From Microbacterium sp. LWS13-1.2 (GTDB taxonomy: Bacteria; Actinomycetota; Actinomycetes; Actinomycetales; Microbacteriaceae): a DNA stretch of 64,000 nt. Location: the NCBI RefSeq assembly GCF_040144835.1, contig NZ_CP151632.1, positions 3,100,001 through 3,164,000 of the forward strand. Direction: 5' to 3'. The position numbers were made by a program, and so were the translations under genes. Numbering within the stretch: the stretch's first letter is position 1; each line of letters begins with the position of its first letter. The notes below the pieces were generated by a model. It made no database searches and was not told where the DNA came from. It saw nothing but the letters and a program-made list of their open reading frames with translations. Positions 1 through 10,146 of the stretch are shown one piece after another.

Positions 1-2
1 TG

Positions 3-1016
3 GACCGCTCCTACCAGGGCCAGGGCGCCGTCGAGCAGGTGTACGACGACCTCATCGCCGAGCAGCAGCGCCTGATCGACTACTACGAGGGTCTGCTGAC
101 GCAGGAGATCCAGGTCGTCGACGAGACCGGGGCGGTGCGCACCGAGACCGGCGCCCGGGTGGTGGTCTTCGACCCGGCGCACCAGGCCATCGCGACGTAT
201 CACGGGCCCCTCGACCCCGTGACCGGCGACATTCCGTCGTGGGTGCGCTCCGTGGCCATCTCGGTTCCCGGCACCGGATCCAACATGACCGACTTCGGCG
301 ACGACCGCGCCGCCGACCTGCAGGCGGCCGCCGGCCCCAGCACCGCGGTGTTCCAGTGGGCGGGCGGGGCGTTCCCGCAGTCCATCCCCGAGGCGATGAG
401 CACGTCGTACTCGCACGACCTCGCGCCGCGGCTGCGCGACTTCGCCGCCGGCATCGCCGTCCCCGGCAGCGCGACGCTGACCGTGCTCGGCCACAGCTAC
501 GGCGGAGCGGCCGTCGGGCTCGCCGAAGCGGCGGGGCTGCGCGCCGACCGGGTGCTCTACGTCGCCGCAGCGGGCATGGGCGACGGTGTCTCGGGAGTGG
601 ACGACTTCCCGCATACTTCAGACGTGCCCCACTACGCGATGATGAGCCGCAACGACATGGTCGTCGGGCTCATCCAGGGCAGCGAGGGCGACCTGCACGC
701 CCTCCACGGGCAGTCGACTCTCACCGCCGGCGGGGTCACGCGCCTCGAGACGGGCGTGATCGACGCCGCGCGCGCCGACAGCGACGACATCGAGGACTAC
801 AACGTCGCCGGCAACGGCATGCCGTCGGCGATCGACAGCCACAGCTCGCTGTACACACCCGGATCGACGGCGTTCGAGAACATGGTCGCGGTGATCACCG
901 GCGGACAGGCCGAGGTGTACGCCGAGAACGAGATCATCGTCGCGGGCGGGCAGCCGATCGTGATCGACGGCATCGACCGCGACGACTACGAACCCGTCTA
1001 CACGGAGGTCGACTGA
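3..1016 (+). CDS. DUF1023-like alpha/beta hydrolase, 5'-truncated by window edge
   Basis: The frame is open from the first complete codon, so the true start lies upstream and only the C-terminal 337 residues are visible. A nucleophile elbow G-H-S-Y-G is encoded at nt 489-503, and a D-S-H near the C-terminus (His codon at 840-842) is a candidate for the third triad member. This layout is typical of the DUF1023 alpha/beta hydrolases of actinobacteria, which often sit at the C-terminus of a larger protein with a helical N-terminal part; the coiled, E/Q-rich start seen here (EQVYDDLIAEQQRLIDYY) fits that. Substrate unknown. A lipoprotein gene starts 3 nt after the stop, so the two are probably co-transcribed. 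Family assignment is by motif and overall look. Confidence 0.75.
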   Translation, partial: DRSYQGQGAVEQVYDDLIAEQQRLIDYYEGLLTQEIQVVDETGAVRTETGARVVVFDPAHQAIATYHGPLDPVTGDIPSWVRSVAISVPGTGSNMTDFGDDRAADLQAAAGPSTAVFQWAGGAFPQSIPEAMSTSYSHDLAPRLRDFAAGIAVPGSATLTVLGHSYGGAAVGLAEAAGLRADRVLYVAAAGMGDGVSGVDDFPHTSDVPHYAMMSRNDMVVGLIQGSEGDLHALHGQSTLTAGGVTRLETGVIDAARADSDDIEDYNVAGNGMPSAIDSHSSLYTPGSTAFENMVAVITGGQAEVYAENEIIVAGGQPIVIDGIDRDDYEPVYTEVD

Positions 1017-1019
1017 GCC

Positions 1020-1535
1020 GTGCGCCGACTCCTCGCCGCCGTCGCCGTCGCCCTCTTCGCGCTCGCCCTGGGAGGATGCAGCATGACGCCCGAAAGCCGG
1101 CTCGACGAGTACCAGACCGAGGCGGACCGCCTCCTCAGCGAGACGGTGGCGCTGATTCCGGCGGACCTCGATCCCGAGTCCGGCTTCGCCGAGTCCGAAC
1201 CGAGATACGCCCCGGCCGAGGGATCGGCGTCGGCATCCGACCCCGCCTGGTGGCAGGCCCGCGAGAGCCTCAACCTCGCGGCGGAGACGGATGCCTCGGC
1301 CGACGCGGCCGCGGCGATCGCCGCCGGGCTTACCGCCGACGGCTGGCGTGAGTCGAAGGTCCGCGAGACCGAGGGCGGCGCCCGCATCACCGACGGGTAC
1401 CGCAAGGACCTCGACGGCGGCGAGTGGTACATCGAGGTGACGTGGGTGCAGACGCGGCCGGAGATGGCCGAAGTCGTCGAGGTGCTCGTGGTGAGCCCGC
1501 AGACCGTCCGCGGCGCCGACGCCTCCGGCACGTAG
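1020..1535 (+). CDS. Small lipoprotein of unknown function
   Basis: A 171-residue protein with a short basic n-region, a hydrophobic stretch and a lipobox L17-G18-G19-C20, so it should be a lipid-anchored extracytoplasmic protein. The mature part is acidic and without a domain I recognise; it ends in beta-rich sequence (W-Y-I-E-V-T-W-V). The GTG start at 1020 is only 3 nt after the hydrolase stop and is the only start that keeps the signal peptide, which suggests translational coupling. Co-occurrence with the secreted-type hydrolase is context, not proof of shared function. Confidence 0.75.
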   Translation: MRRLLAAVAVALFALALGGCSMTPESRLDEYQTEADRLLSETVALIPADLDPESGFAESEPRYAPAEGSASASDPAWWQARESLNLAAETDASADAAAAIAAGLTADGWRESKVRETEGGARITDGYRKDLDGGEWYIEVTWVQTRPEMAEVVEVLVVSPQTVRGADASGT

Positions 1536-1538
1536 ACT
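1533..1538 (+). promoter_or_regulatory. Putative -10 element, leaderless hpt start
   Basis: TAGACT, 7 nt before the hpt ATG. It overlaps the stop codon of the lipoprotein gene. The spacing would put the transcription start on the A of the start codon. Confidence 0.5.
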
Positions 1539-1545
1539 CGTCCCC

Positions 1546-2097
1546 ATGCGCGCGGCCGACGTCTCCAGCGACCTCACGGAAGTCCTCGTCACAGAGGAGG
1601 AGATCCGAGCCAAGCTCGACGAGATCGCGGCGCAGGTCGACGCGGACTACGCGGACGAGGACCTGCTGCTGGTCGGCGTCCTCAAGGGCGCGGTCATGGT
1701 GATGGCGGACTTCTCCCGTGCGCTCACCACGCACATCACGATGGACTGGATGGCCGTCTCGTCGTACGGCGCGGGCACCAAGTCCAGCGGTGTCGTGCAG
1801 ATCCGCAAGGACCTCGACACCGACATCCTCGGCAAGCACGTGCTGATCGTCGAGGACATCATCGACTCGGGCCTCACGCTCAGCTGGCTGCTGGAGAACT
1901 TCGCGGCCCGCGGCGCGGCATCCGTCGAGGTCTTCGCACTGCTGCGCAAGCCCGAGGCCGCCAAGGTCGAGGTGCGCTGCAAGTACGTCGGCTTCGACAT
2001 CCCGACGGAGTTCGTCGTCGGGTACGGCCTCGACTACGCCGAGAAGTACCGCAACCTCCGCGACGTCGCGGTCCTCGCACCTCACGTCTACTCGTAG
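1546..2097 (+). CDS. hpt: Hypoxanthine phosphoribosyltransferase
   Basis: Type I phosphoribosyltransferase of 183 residues, the normal length for bacterial HPRT. The PRPP-binding signature V-L-I-V-E-D-I-I-D-S-G-L-T spans residues 99-111, with the two acidic residues followed by D-S-G as expected. It converts hypoxanthine (and guanine) plus PRPP to IMP/GMP in cytoplasmic purine salvage. Placement just upstream of ftsH is the common order in Actinobacteria. The ATG at 1546 lacks a good Shine-Dalgarno but is preceded at ideal spacing by TAGACT, which points to a leaderless mRNA. Confidence 0.93.
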   Translation: MRAADVSSDLTEVLVTEEEIRAKLDEIAAQVDADYADEDLLLVGVLKGAVMVMADFSRALTTHITMDWMAVSSYGAGTKSSGVVQIRKDLDTDILGKHVLIVEDIIDSGLTLSWLLENFAARGAASVEVFALLRKPEAAKVEVRCKYVGFDIPTEFVVGYGLDYAEKYRNLRDVAVLAPHVYS

Positions 2098-2243
2098 TCA
2101 GCGCCGTGGACGCGGGGATTACGCCCGGGGCGAATGCACAGTCGACGCCTAGGAAGCGCGCGATACCCTGATTCAACCGTCGACGGGCGCTCTCCTGTCC
2201 TCGATGGCACGTCGACGAAAGGGGTCGGGCTCTCGCCCGCGCC

Positions 2244-4250
<2,007 letters not shown>

Positions 4251-4259
4251 GCTCGGCCT

Positions 4260-4865
4260 GTGGCCGTCGACCGTGAGCGCATCGCCGCGCTCGTGCGCGA
4301 GCTGCTGGAGGCGATCGGCGAAGACCCCGAGCGCCCCGGCCTGAGGCAGACGCCCGAGCGCGTGGCAGACGCGTACACCGAGTTCTTCGCGGGAGTCGGA
4401 GAGGATGCCGCAGCCCCGCTCGCGCGCACCATCTCGGTGTCGCGCGGGCCGGCACCCGACACGCTGCCGTCCGGTGCGGTCATGCTGCGCGACATCCTGT
4501 TCCGCTCGGTGTGCGAGCACCACCTGCTGCCGTTCCGCGGTCATGCGCACCTCGCGTATCTGCCCGGCGAGCAGGTCGTCGGGCTCGGGGCGCTGCCCAA
4601 GGTGGTCGAGATCCTGTCGTCGCGGCCGCAGGTGCAGGAGCGTCTCGGCGAGCAGATCGCCGATGTGATCGCGGCATCCCTGGACGCGCGCGGTGTGCTG
4701 GTCGTCCTCGAGGCGACGCACGAGTGCGTGACGATGCGCGGCGGGCGCCAGCCGGATGCCTCGACCGTGACGATCGCCGCACGCGGCGAGCTGGCCGAGC
4801 CCGCGGCGCGTGCCGAGCTGGTCGCGCTGATCGGGGCATCGCGGCCTTCGGGGATCCGCGGATGA
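4260..4865 (+). CDS. folE: GTP cyclohydrolase I
   Basis: 201 residues, family-typical length. Zinc ligands are visible as C85 and H88 in the C-E-H-H-L motif and C156 in E-C-V-T-M-R-G. It converts GTP to 7,8-dihydroneopterin triphosphate, the first step of folate synthesis. The GTG start is set by alignment to the family N-terminus and by the -10 element 6 nt upstream. The stop overlaps the folP ATG (ATGA), so folP is probably translationally coupled. Confidence 0.95.
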   Translation: MAVDRERIAALVRELLEAIGEDPERPGLRQTPERVADAYTEFFAGVGEDAAAPLARTISVSRGPAPDTLPSGAVMLRDILFRSVCEHHLLPFRGHAHLAYLPGEQVVGLGALPKVVEILSSRPQVQERLGEQIADVIAASLDARGVLVVLEATHECVTMRGGRQPDASTVTIAARGELAEPAARAELVALIGASRPSGIRG

Positions 4866-5695
4866 CGCTCATCATGGGCATCGTCAACGTGACGCCCGAC
4901 TCGTTCAGCGACGGCGGACGCTACCTCGATGCCGCCGACGCGGTCGCCCACGGGCTGCGGCTGCGCGCCGACGGCGCCCACCTGCTCGATGTCGGCGGCG
5001 AATCGACCCGCCCCGGCGCGGAGCGCGTCGACCCGCGCGTCGAGCGGGAGCGCGTGCTCCCCGTCGTGCGGGCGCTGGCCGACGCGGGAGTCGTGGTCAG
5101 CATCGACACCATGAACGCCCCCACCGCCGTCGCCGCCGTCGAGGCAGGGGCGCGCATCGTCAACGACGTGTCGGGCGGCCTGGCCGACCCGGAGATGCTT
5201 GCGGCGGTCGCTGCCACGGACGCCGACATCGCGCTCAGTCACTGGCGCGGGCACTCGACCTACATGTACGCGCGGGCCCAGTACGGCGACGTCGTCGACG
5301 AGGTCGTCACCGAGCTCCGCGCGCGCATCGAGGCGGCGGCATCCGCCGGCATCGCCCCGTCGCGCGTGATCGTGGACCCCGGCATCGGCTTCGGCAAGAA
5401 GGGCGCCCAGAACTGGGCGATGCTGCGCGGGCTCGACCGGCTCGTCGGTGTCGGGCCGCGCGTGCTGCTCGGCACGAGCCGCAAGAAGTTCCTCGCGGAG
5501 GCACTCGCGGACGACCCCGCCGAAGCCGCCGAAGCCCGCCGGGATCTCGCGACGGCGGTGACGAGCGCGCTCGCCGCCCAGGCGGGAGCGTGGGCGGTGC
5601 GCGTGCACGATGTCGCCGGCACGCGCGATGCTCTCACCGTTGCGCGCGCCTGGCAGGAAGGAAGCCGATGGACTTCATCGACGAGATCACGCTGA
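4862..5695 (+). CDS. folP: Dihydropteroate synthase
   Basis: 277-residue TIM-barrel enzyme that joins hydroxymethyldihydropterin pyrophosphate to p-aminobenzoate. The hallmark N-V-T-P-D-S-F-S-D-G-G lies at residues 8-18, followed by the D-V-G-G-E-S-T-R-P-G loop; D-P-G-I-G-F-G-K and a G-T-S-R-K-K-F motif appear further on. The ATG overlaps the folE stop; longer in-frame extensions upstream are antisense-like low-complexity sequence within folE and are not real. The 3' end overlaps folB by 28 nt, which fits coupled translation. Confidence 0.95.
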   Translation: MTLIMGIVNVTPDSFSDGGRYLDAADAVAHGLRLRADGAHLLDVGGESTRPGAERVDPRVERERVLPVVRALADAGVVVSIDTMNAPTAVAAVEAGARIVNDVSGGLADPEMLAAVAATDADIALSHWRGHSTYMYARAQYGDVVDEVVTELRARIEAAASAGIAPSRVIVDPGIGFGKKGAQNWAMLRGLDRLVGVGPRVLLGTSRKKFLAEALADDPAEAAEARRDLATAVTSALAAQAGAWAVRVHDVAGTRDALTVARAWQEGSRWTSSTRSR

Positions 5696-6063
5696 CCGGT
5701 GTCCGTGCATTCGGGTACCACGGCGTATTCGCCGAGGAGCGTCGTGAAGGCCAGGAGTTCGTGATCGACGCGACCCTCTACGTCAGCACGGCGCAGGCGG
5801 CGGAGTCCGACGACGTCGCCGACACGGTCCACTACGGCGAGGTCGCCGAACGCATCGTCGAGATGGTCGGCGGCGAGCCGCTGAACCTCATCGAGGGCGT
5901 CGCGGCCCGCATCGCAGACGACCTGCTCGCACGCGACGGCGTGAGGATGGTCGCGGTCACCGTCCACAAGCCCCAGGCGCCCATCACGGTGCCGTTCGCC
6001 GACGTGTCGGTCACGATCCGGCGGGCCCGGCGCGAAGAGCTCTTCGATGGGGAGGTTGCATGA
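5668..6063 (+). CDS. folB: Dihydroneopterin aldolase
   Basis: 131 residues, normal for FolB, which forms an octameric barrel and cleaves dihydroneopterin to 6-hydroxymethyldihydropterin and glycolaldehyde. The N-terminal G-V-R-A-F-G-Y-H-G-V-F and the E-R motif following it are diagnostic, as is the K-P-Q-A-P-I near the C-terminus. The start at 5668 is chosen because a purine-rich Shine-Dalgarno (AGGAAGGAAG) precedes it and because the family begins there. It overlaps the end of folP and shares ATGA with folK. Confidence 0.94.
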   Translation: MDFIDEITLTGVRAFGYHGVFAEERREGQEFVIDATLYVSTAQAAESDDVADTVHYGEVAERIVEMVGGEPLNLIEGVAARIADDLLARDGVRMVAVTVHKPQAPITVPFADVSVTIRRARREELFDGEVA

Positions 6064-6620
6064 ACCGCCGCCTGGCTCAGGGCTTCGACGGCGACGTCGA
6101 GCGTCATCCGCGCGGACCCGTCGAGGCCGTCGTGGCCCTGGGGGCGAACCTGGGCGAGCGCGCCGAGACGATGACGGCCGCGATCAAGGACCTGGCCCGC
6201 GTGCCGCTCGTCGACGCCGTGCGGGTGTCGGAGCCGATCGAGTCGGTCGCGATGAAGCCGGACGGGCCGAATGCCGCCGCGCCGGCGTATCTGAACGCCG
6301 TGGCGATCCTCACCACGCGCCTGGCCCCGTCGGTGCTGCTGGGCTACCTCCACGCGATCGAGCAGCGGCACGGACGCGTGCGCTCTGCGACTCGCACGGC
6401 GAGCGAGCCCGGCTGGGAGGATCGCACGCTCGACCTCGACCTGATCGCCTACGGGGATGTCGTCAGCGACGACCCGCGACTGCTGCTGCCCCACCCGCGT
6501 GCCGCCGAGCGCGACTTCGTGCTCGGACCGTGGCTCGCCGTCGACCCCGATGCCGTGCTTCCCGGCACGGGGCGTGTCGACGACGCCCTCCGGCGGCTGC
6601 GTGAGGCGGGAGGACGATGA
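6060..6620 (+). CDS. folK: 6-hydroxymethyl-7,8-dihydropterin pyrophosphokinase
   Basis: 186 residues. The N-terminal A-L-G-A-N-L-G-E-R motif, the W-E-D-R-T-L-D-L-D-L-I metal/substrate segment and the L-P-H-P-R-A-A-E-R-D-F-V-L-G-P-W signature together identify HPPK. It transfers pyrophosphate from ATP to the pterin for FolP. The start overlaps the folB stop (ATGA) and its own stop overlaps the next gene, so it sits inside an uninterrupted coupled operon. The roughly 20-residue N-terminal extension before the first strand is usual for actinobacterial versions. Confidence 0.94.
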   Translation: MNRRLAQGFDGDVERHPRGPVEAVVALGANLGERAETMTAAIKDLARVPLVDAVRVSEPIESVAMKPDGPNAAAPAYLNAVAILTTRLAPSVLLGYLHAIEQRHGRVRSATRTASEPGWEDRTLDLDLIAYGDVVSDDPRLLLPHPRAAERDFVLGPWLAVDPDAVLPGTGRVDDALRRLREAGGR

Positions 6621-7114
6621 AGCGCACCGGTGCCGGCGTGCTGGCCATCTCCGCCATCCTCGGCGTCGCGGCCGGCTTCATCGTCGATCAGCTCCTGACG
6701 TCGGCGGGACGCCCCACCTTCACTCCGGCCGTCACCCTGCCGATCCTCCTCGTGCTGCTCGGAGCTCTCGTCATCGCGCTCGCGATCCCGATCCGCCGCG
6801 CCACGCGCGGCACCTCGACGTCGAAGGTGGACCCCTTCCGCGCCGTGCGCATCGCGATGCTGGCGAAGGCCTCCAGCATCGTGGGCGCCGCCGTCGGCGG
6901 GGTGGGAGCAGGGCTGTGGGTCTTCCTGGCGACCCGGCCCGTCGCGCCCTCGCTAGGCTCGTTGGGAGCGGTCATCGCGACGACCGTGAGCGGCGCCCTG
7001 CTGGTCGCCGCGGGTCTTGTCGCGGAGCACCTGTGCACCATCCGGAAGGACGACGATGACGAACAGCCCGGAGGCGACGACCCCGGACTCGAGCCCCGCC
7101 TCCACGACCACTGA
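6617..7114 (+). CDS. DUF3180 family membrane protein
   Basis: 165 residues with four hydrophobic segments (about 7-27, 38-58, 78-105, 112-137) and an acidic cytoplasmic tail. Size, topology and position directly after folK match the DUF3180 family of actinobacteria, whose function is unknown. The ATG overlaps the folK stop. The last 59 nt overlap the next gene in another frame, an unusually long overlap that again suggests co-translation. Confidence 0.8.
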   Translation: MKRTGAGVLAISAILGVAAGFIVDQLLTSAGRPTFTPAVTLPILLVLLGALVIALAIPIRRATRGTSTSKVDPFRAVRIAMLAKASSIVGAAVGGVGAGLWVFLATRPVAPSLGSLGAVIATTVSGALLVAAGLVAEHLCTIRKDDDDEQPGGDDPGLEPRLHDH

Positions 7115-7637
7115 GGCGGGGAGCACGTTCGGGCGGATCGCCGAGCCGCGCTCCGAGAACCGGCTCGTGCTCGAAAGCGGTGTCTGGCATCAGATCTCGC
7201 CGAAGTACGTGACGGTGCAGCTGATCTCCACCGGCTCGTTCCTGCTGCTCGTCATCGCGGCCACTCTGGTGCTCACGCTGCTCATGCACCAGCTGTGGGC
7301 GTGGATCCCCGGCGGCATCCTCACGGTGATCCTCGCGTGGACCCTCGTGATCCTGCCGCGCCAGGCCCGCTCGATCGGGTACCAGCTCCGCGACGACGAC
7401 CTGGTGTTCCGCCGCGGCATCCTGTGGCAGCGCTTCGTGGCCGTCCCCTACGGCCGCATGCAGCTGATCGACATCACCCATGGCCCGCTGGACCGGGGCT
7501 TCGGCATCGCCCAGCTGAAGTTCGTCACCGCGGCCGCGGCGACCGGCGTGGTCATCCCCGGGCTCGAGCAGTCCACCGCCGAGACGCTCCGCGACCACCT
7601 CGTCGAGGTCGCCGAGAGTCGGCGCACGGGTCTATGA
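7056..7637 (+). CDS. PH domain (bPH2/DUF304) membrane protein, YdbS-like
   Basis: 193 residues. After a Thr/Ser-rich N-terminus there are two membrane segments (about 52-95) and then a bacterial PH-like domain starting at the Y-Q-L-R-D-D-D-L-V-F-R-R-G motif. The start at 7056 has a GGAAGGA ribosome site at 7044-7050; the longer frame from 7017 is inside DUF3180 and has none. The family pairs with the next gene (YdbS/YdbT arrangement). Function in the envelope is unresolved in general; resistance to membrane-active agents is reported for Bacillus homologues. Confidence 0.8.
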   Translation: MTNSPEATTPDSSPASTTTEAGSTFGRIAEPRSENRLVLESGVWHQISPKYVTVQLISTGSFLLLVIAATLVLTLLMHQLWAWIPGGILTVILAWTLVILPRQARSIGYQLRDDDLVFRRGILWQRFVAVPYGRMQLIDITHGPLDRGFGIAQLKFVTAAAATGVVIPGLEQSTAETLRDHLVEVAESRRTGL

Positions 7638-9433
7638 CCTCGATCCCCGGCCCCGTCGAAGGCAGCGGTGCGTCGCCCGGCGTCCCTGGCGCGTCGCCCG
7701 GCGCCCCGGGCGCGTCGCCCGGCGCCCCTGGCGCTTCGCCCGGCGTCCCGGGCGCGCCCCCGTCGCAGCTTGTGCGCTCTCCGCTCAGCGACGGCGAGTG
7801 GCATCGCCTCCACCCGCTCACGCCGCTGCTGCGCGGCGGGCTGTTCCTGATCGTCGTCATCGGCATCGTGTTCGCGAACCTACGCGATCGCCTCGTGTTC
7901 ATCTTCCTGCCGTGGCTCGCCCCCGACATCGAGGAAGAGGTCGGCGAGTGGGAAGGCGCAGGCGGCGACCCGATCGACTTCATCATCGCGAACAACCTCT
8001 ATGTGCTGGCAGGACTCGCGGTGCTCGCGGCCCTCATCGTGCTCGTCGCGGTGTTCTACACCTCGTGGCGCTTCCACACGTTCCGGATCACCGACGACGA
8101 CGTCGAGGTGCGCAGCGGCATCCTGTTCCGCACGCAGCGCCGCGCCCCGCTCGACCGCGTGCAGGGCGTCAACCTCACCCGTCCCATGATCGCGCGGCTG
8201 CTGGGCATGGCGAAGCTCGAGGTCGTCGGCGCAGGGGCCGACGCCAACGTCAAGCTCGAGTACCTGTCCACGGCCAACGCGGAAGCCGTCCGCGCCGACA
8301 TCCTGCGCCTCGCTTCCGGGCGTCGCCTGTCGGCGGCCGCCGGTCCCGCGGGCGCCCCCGGCCCCCGGCGCGCGGGCAGGGTCGCGACGCTGAGCCAGAC
8401 GGTAGGGCGTGAGATCACCGGCCTCATCGAGGGCCCCGAAGCGCCGGTGACCGAGCTCGAGTCGGTCGTCCACATCCCGGTGGGCCGGCTCGTGGCCTCC
8501 CACATCCTCAGCATGTCGACGCTCGGGCTCCTGTTCGCGATCATCGCGATCGTGATCGGGGTCGGCCAGGGCATCACGTGGCTGCTGTTCGGCTTCGTCC
8601 CCGCGATCATCGGTTTCGGTGCCTACTGGCTGCGCTCGATCGTCCGCTCGCTGCGGTACGCGATCGCCCCGACGCCCGACGGCGTCCGGATCACGTTCGG
8701 CCTCTTCACCACCATCACCGAGATCGTCCCCCCGGGCCGCGTGCATGCGGTCGAGGTGACGCAGCCGATCATGTGGCGCCCCGCCGGCTGGTGGACCGTC
8801 CGCATCAACAGGCTCACCGGCCGCAGCGCGGCCGACGGCAGCACGGACCAGTTCACCACGACGCTGCCGGTCGGCACGGCCGCCGACGTCGAGCGCGTGC
8901 TGCGGCTGCTGCAGCCGGGGCTGCCCGACGAGGAGCGGGCGCTCGTCGTGCAGGAGGGCATGTTCGGACCCGGCGAGACCGACACCTTCACGAACACGCC
9001 GAAGCGTGCGTGGTGGATCGTGCCGCTGTCCTACCGGCGCAACGGCTTCCGTCTCACGGACGACGTGCTCCTGATGCGTCGGGGCATCGTGTGGCGCAAA
9101 CTCGTGATCCTGCCGCTCGCCCGCCTGCAGAGCATCGGTCTGTACCAGGGGCCCCTCGACCGTGCATCGGGCGTGACGAACGTGCGTGCGCACGTCGTCG
9201 CGGGGCCGGTGTCGCCGTTCCTGGCGGCGGTGGACCGCGACAGCGCGCTGGCGCTGTTCGACGGCGTTGCGTGTGGTTCGGTGCGCGCGGCGTTCACCGA
9301 CCGCACCCACCGCTGGGCCCAGGACGACACGGGCGCACCGGAGCCGGCGGACCTCATGCCCGCGGACCCCGCGCCGGCGCCCGCGGGTGCCGGCGCGCCC
9401 CCGGCCGCGGATGCGGGGGAGGATCGCACATGA
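7634..9433 (+). CDS. Multi-PH-domain membrane protein, YdbT-like
   Basis: 599 residues. The N-terminus has four 7-residue repeats of the type G-A-S-P-G-V/A-P (residues 12-39), then three units each made of a hydrophobic pair followed by a bPH2 domain (recognisable by F-R-I-T-D-D-D-V-E-V-R-S-G and R-L-T-D-D-V-L-L-M-R-R-G). The C-terminal tail is Pro/Ala-rich. The ATG overlaps the stop of the shorter PH-domain gene (ATGA), as in the YdbS/YdbT pair of Bacillus. Likely a membrane complex of the two proteins; role unknown. Confidence 0.8.
   Translation: MTSIPGPVEGSGASPGVPGASPGAPGASPGAPGASPGVPGAPPSQLVRSPLSDGEWHRLHPLTPLLRGGLFLIVVIGIVFANLRDRLVFIFLPWLAPDIEEEVGEWEGAGGDPIDFIIANNLYVLAGLAVLAALIVLVAVFYTSWRFHTFRITDDDVEVRSGILFRTQRRAPLDRVQGVNLTRPMIARLLGMAKLEVVGAGADANVKLEYLSTANAEAVRADILRLASGRRLSAAAGPAGAPGPRRAGRVATLSQTVGREITGLIEGPEAPVTELESVVHIPVGRLVASHILSMSTLGLLFAIIAIVIGVGQGITWLLFGFVPAIIGFGAYWLRSIVRSLRYAIAPTPDGVRITFGLFTTITEIVPPGRVHAVEVTQPIMWRPAGWWTVRINRLTGRSAADGSTDQFTTTLPVGTAADVERVLRLLQPGLPDEERALVVQEGMFGPGETDTFTNTPKRAWWIVPLSYRRNGFRLTDDVLLMRRGIVWRKLVILPLARLQSIGLYQGPLDRASGVTNVRAHVVAGPVSPFLAAVDRDSALALFDGVACGSVRAAFTDRTHRWAQDDTGAPEPADLMPADPAPAPAGAGAPPAADAGEDRT
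7667..7750 (+). repeat. In-frame 21-bp tandem repeat, 4 copies
   Basis: Four near-identical 21-nt units encode G-A-S-P-G-(V/A)-P heptads in the N-terminus of the YdbT-like protein. In-frame unit length means copy-number change would not disrupt the gene. Confidence 0.8.
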
Positions 9434-10146
9434 CCCGTGACGGACGACTCGGAGTCGGCATCATCGGCGCCGGTCGCGTCGGACCGGTGCTCGGTGCCGC
9501 TCTCGGCGGCGCCGGACACGCGCTCGTGGGGATCACGCAGGGCTCCGACCAGGAGCGGGTCGAGGCGATCCTGCCGGGCGTCCCGGTACTCGACGCGACG
9601 GAGGTCGCCCGGCGCAGCGAGCTCGTGATCATCGCCGTGCCGCACGACCAGCTCGAAGGGCTCGTCACGGGTCTGGCCGAGGTCGGGGCGTGGCAGCCGG
9701 GACAGCTCGTGCTGCACACGGATCCGGCCTGGGGTGCCGGCATCCTGGCTCCTGCGGTGGCCAAGGGCGCGATCCCGCTCGCGGTCCATCCAGCGATCGA
9801 GTTCAGCGGCACGTCGATGGATCTGCGCGCCCTCGCCAGCGCCTACGCGGCCGTCACCGCACCCGGACCCGTTCTTCCGATCGCGCAGGCCCTCGCCGTG
9901 GAACTCGGCTGCGAGCCCGTCGTCGTGGACGAATCGGCACGGCCGGCGTACGGCGAGGCGATCGCGACGGCGCGGGTCTTCTCGCGGTCCATCGTGCACC
10001 AGGCTGCCGCTCTGCTGGCGGACGCGGGCATCCCGTATCCGGGCTCGTTCCTGTCGGCGCTCGCGCACACGACGCTCGACCACGCGCTCGCCGAGGCCGG
10101 CTCTGGTCCGGTGACCGGCGAACCCCCCGCTACGATCCAAGGATGA
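9430..10146 (+). CDS. Rossmann-like/DUF2520 oxidoreductase-type protein
   Basis: 238 residues. The N-terminal G-V-G-I-I-G-A-G-R-V-G-P-V-L dinucleotide-binding loop and a C-terminal helical domain match the Rossmann-like plus DUF2520 family, which resembles pyrroline-5-carboxylate and ketopantoate reductases. It lies immediately before panC with an ATGA overlap on both sides, so a role as a ketopantoate reductase-like enzyme or helper in pantothenate synthesis is plausible but not shown by the sequence. The ATG at 9430 overlaps the previous stop; the longer upstream frame is antisense-like. Confidence 0.8.
   Translation: MTRDGRLGVGIIGAGRVGPVLGAALGGAGHALVGITQGSDQERVEAILPGVPVLDATEVARRSELVIIAVPHDQLEGLVTGLAEVGAWQPGQLVLHTDPAWGAGILAPAVAKGAIPLAVHPAIEFSGTSMDLRALASAYAAVTAPGPVLPIAQALAVELGCEPVVVDESARPAYGEAIATARVFSRSIVHQAAALLADAGIPYPGSFLSALAHTTLDHALAEAGSGPVTGEPPATIQG
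10131..10136 (+). promoter_or_regulatory. Putative -10 element, leaderless panC start
   Basis: TACGAT inside the end of the DUF2520 gene, 6 nt before the panC ATG. It would allow internal initiation in the operon. Confidence 0.4.
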
